From: a virus
IMG/VR virus record: IMGVR_UViG_3300047409_000059
Coordinates: 1 to 29,211 of that record
Reading direction: 5' to 3' (one strand)
Length of the DNA stretch: 29,211 nt
Within the stretch, counting starts at the first letter, position 1; every line of letters starts with the position of its first letter. Below, one piece after another: positions 28,406-29,211 of this stretch. A program made the position numbers and the translations under genes. The notes under the pieces are model-generated. The model made no database searches, was not told the origin of the DNA, and was given only the letters and a program-made list of their open reading frames with translations.

Positions 28406-28593
28406 TCTTCTTCCTTGAGCGCCTCCCTGTATCGGCGCATCACGTCACCAACGTCCACAACGAGGCCGCGATACTTGACCGCGTGAGTGATGGCGTCCGT
28501 CAGACTGTCGAAGCCGTTGGCTTTGGCAACCGCTTCCATGTGATCGTATAGCTCTGCCTTCTTGCTGTCGGTCAACTGATCATCGCTTCGCAT
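28402..28593 (-). CDS. Small acidic helical protein, 63 aa
   Basis: Starts MRSDDQLTDSKKAELYDHME and continues with helical 'AVAKANGFDSLTDAITHAVK'. Predominantly helical, charged, no Cys. It overlaps the end of the ParB-like gene by 22 nt. No family recognised; the operon position suggests a small accessory factor. Confidence 0.6.
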   Translation of the reverse strand: MRSDDQLTDSKKAELYDHMEAVAKANGFDSLTDAITHAVKYRGLVVDVGDVMRRYREALKEEE

Positions 28594-29211
28594 TTCAGCC
28601 CCTGATCTTCCAGCATCTCCAGAACCTGTGCCTGATGATCCTCATCGTTGCATCGCACGATGACGGAGAAGGCCAGCCCCTTCAGTTGCGGTTCCGTGGT
28701 CACGGGTTCCAAGTCCAGCTTGCGCAGATCGCCCTTGCTGAACCCAATGGCCAGCGGATTGCCGCCGTCGCTCTTCACGCGCTGAAGTTCCTGCGCCAGC
28801 TTGGCCGCATCCCAGCCAGCGTTCAGAGGTATGCGGTTATCGAGTAGCGCAAACGCCCGGCACTGCGCCTCGCTCCAGCCGCGCGCCACCAGCACTTTGA
28901 TTTCCGTCAGCCCCTCCAGCGCCGCTGCAACACGTCGCCCATGCCCGGCAATTATCTCGCCGTCTTCACGCACCAAGATTGGCCAGACTTGCCCGTAATC
29001 CCGCAGCGATGCCCGCAATTCCTCGATCTGCTTTTTGGGGTGCGTTCGGGCGTTCACAGCGCTGTCGGTAGGGCGATCAATAGGCCAAAGCTCTATCTCA
29101 TCACGCGCGAGGGTCGCGCTTGCCGGTGACGTTCCCTGCGGGGTTGGGGAGCTATGCAAATCGGGAATGCCTTCTGCTAAATATATTGAAAGGATGGGGT
29201 CGCGCGGTCCC
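28572..29211 (-). CDS. ParB-like nuclease-domain protein, 5' end outside the window
   Basis: The frame is open to the right edge and has no ATG before the domain. A TTG at 29159 is the only plausible start inside the window, so the gene probably begins outside. The ParB/sulfiredoxin-like domain: 'DEIELWPIDRPTDSAVNART', then HPKKQIEELRASLRDYGQVW, PILVREDGEIIAGHGRR with the GHGR motif, and 'EAQCRAFALLDNRIPLNAGW'. Phage ParB-like proteins of this kind lie near terminase or methylase genes and may bind or nick DNA. A C-terminal domain of about 70 residues follows (LKGLAFSVIVRCNDEDHQAQ). It is the first visible gene of the convergent right-hand run. Confidence 0.8.
   Translation of the reverse strand, partial: GPRDPILSIYLAEGIPDLHSSPTPQGTSPASATLARDEIELWPIDRPTDSAVNARTHPKKQIEELRASLRDYGQVWPILVREDGEIIAGHGRRVAAALEGLTEIKVLVARGWSEAQCRAFALLDNRIPLNAGWDAAKLAQELQRVKSDGGNPLAIGFSKGDLRKLDLEPVTTEPQLKGLAFSVIVRCNDEDHQAQVLEMLEDQGLKCEAMIS

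Noticed and set aside
1-29211. CRISPR array, insertion sequence or integrase
   Set aside because: No regularly spaced direct repeats, terminal inverted repeats with a transposase, or recombinase motifs were found in the window.

Overview
The window reads as part of a tailed phage or prophage (myovirus type) with about 60% GC. The likely host is an alphaproteobacterium, perhaps Rhizobiales. That guess rests on overall protein flavour and base composition only; no host gene, integrase or attachment site is visible. There are no rRNA, tRNA, CRISPR or insertion-sequence features.

Layout. (1) Positions 1-17493, minus strand: a complete head module and most of a tail module, read from right to left. 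The head is lambda-like: Nu1-type small terminase, gpA large terminase, gpW, gpB portal, ClpP-type maturation protease, gpD-like decoration protein, gpE-type capsid and an FII-like joining protein. The tail is Mu-like and contractile: terminator-like protein, sheath, tube, assembly chaperone with a -1 frameshift, tape measure and gpN-type protein. Between sheath and tube sits a cargo block: a Pro/Gly repeat protein, an MptE-like protein, a 35-residue membrane peptide and a glycosyltransferase-like protein. (2) Positions 17494-18222: a divergent control region with operator-like palindromes, a candidate plus-strand promoter and a leader of about 460 nt. (3) Positions 18223-26469, plus strand: an early or accessory operon. 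It carries a MoxR-type AAA+ ATPase, a helical partner and a metallopeptidase/VWA protein, followed by many small proteins of unknown function. It ends with a small HTH protein and an ASCH-domain protein. (4) Positions 26438-29211, minus strand: a tightly overlapping run of ParB-like protein, small proteins, HNH endonuclease and an ABC-ATPase/GNAT fusion. It converges on region 3.

The most unusual signal is in region 3. Eight intergenic spaces carry a structured repeat: one or two stem-loops followed by a conserved start-associated sequence (AGAAAGAG(AG)CAAGC, then ATG). Stem sequences differ between copies while base pairing and tetraloops (GAAA, TTCG, GCAA) are kept, so structure rather than sequence appears selected. 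In six copies the GAAGC on the 3' side could pair either with an upstream GTTTCG-type strand or with a downstream CTTC strand next to the ribosome-binding site. This suggests a repeated RNA switch or processing element comparable in layout to the start-associated sequences of cluster K mycobacteriophages.

How the genes fit together: regions 1 and 2 package DNA and build the virion. The MoxR/VWA trio probably works as an ATP-driven remodelling or metal-dependent protease complex on an unknown target. The ParB/HNH/ABC-GNAT run looks like DNA-acting functions, possibly DNA modification, but this is inference. All functions are assigned by reading motifs, without database searches.
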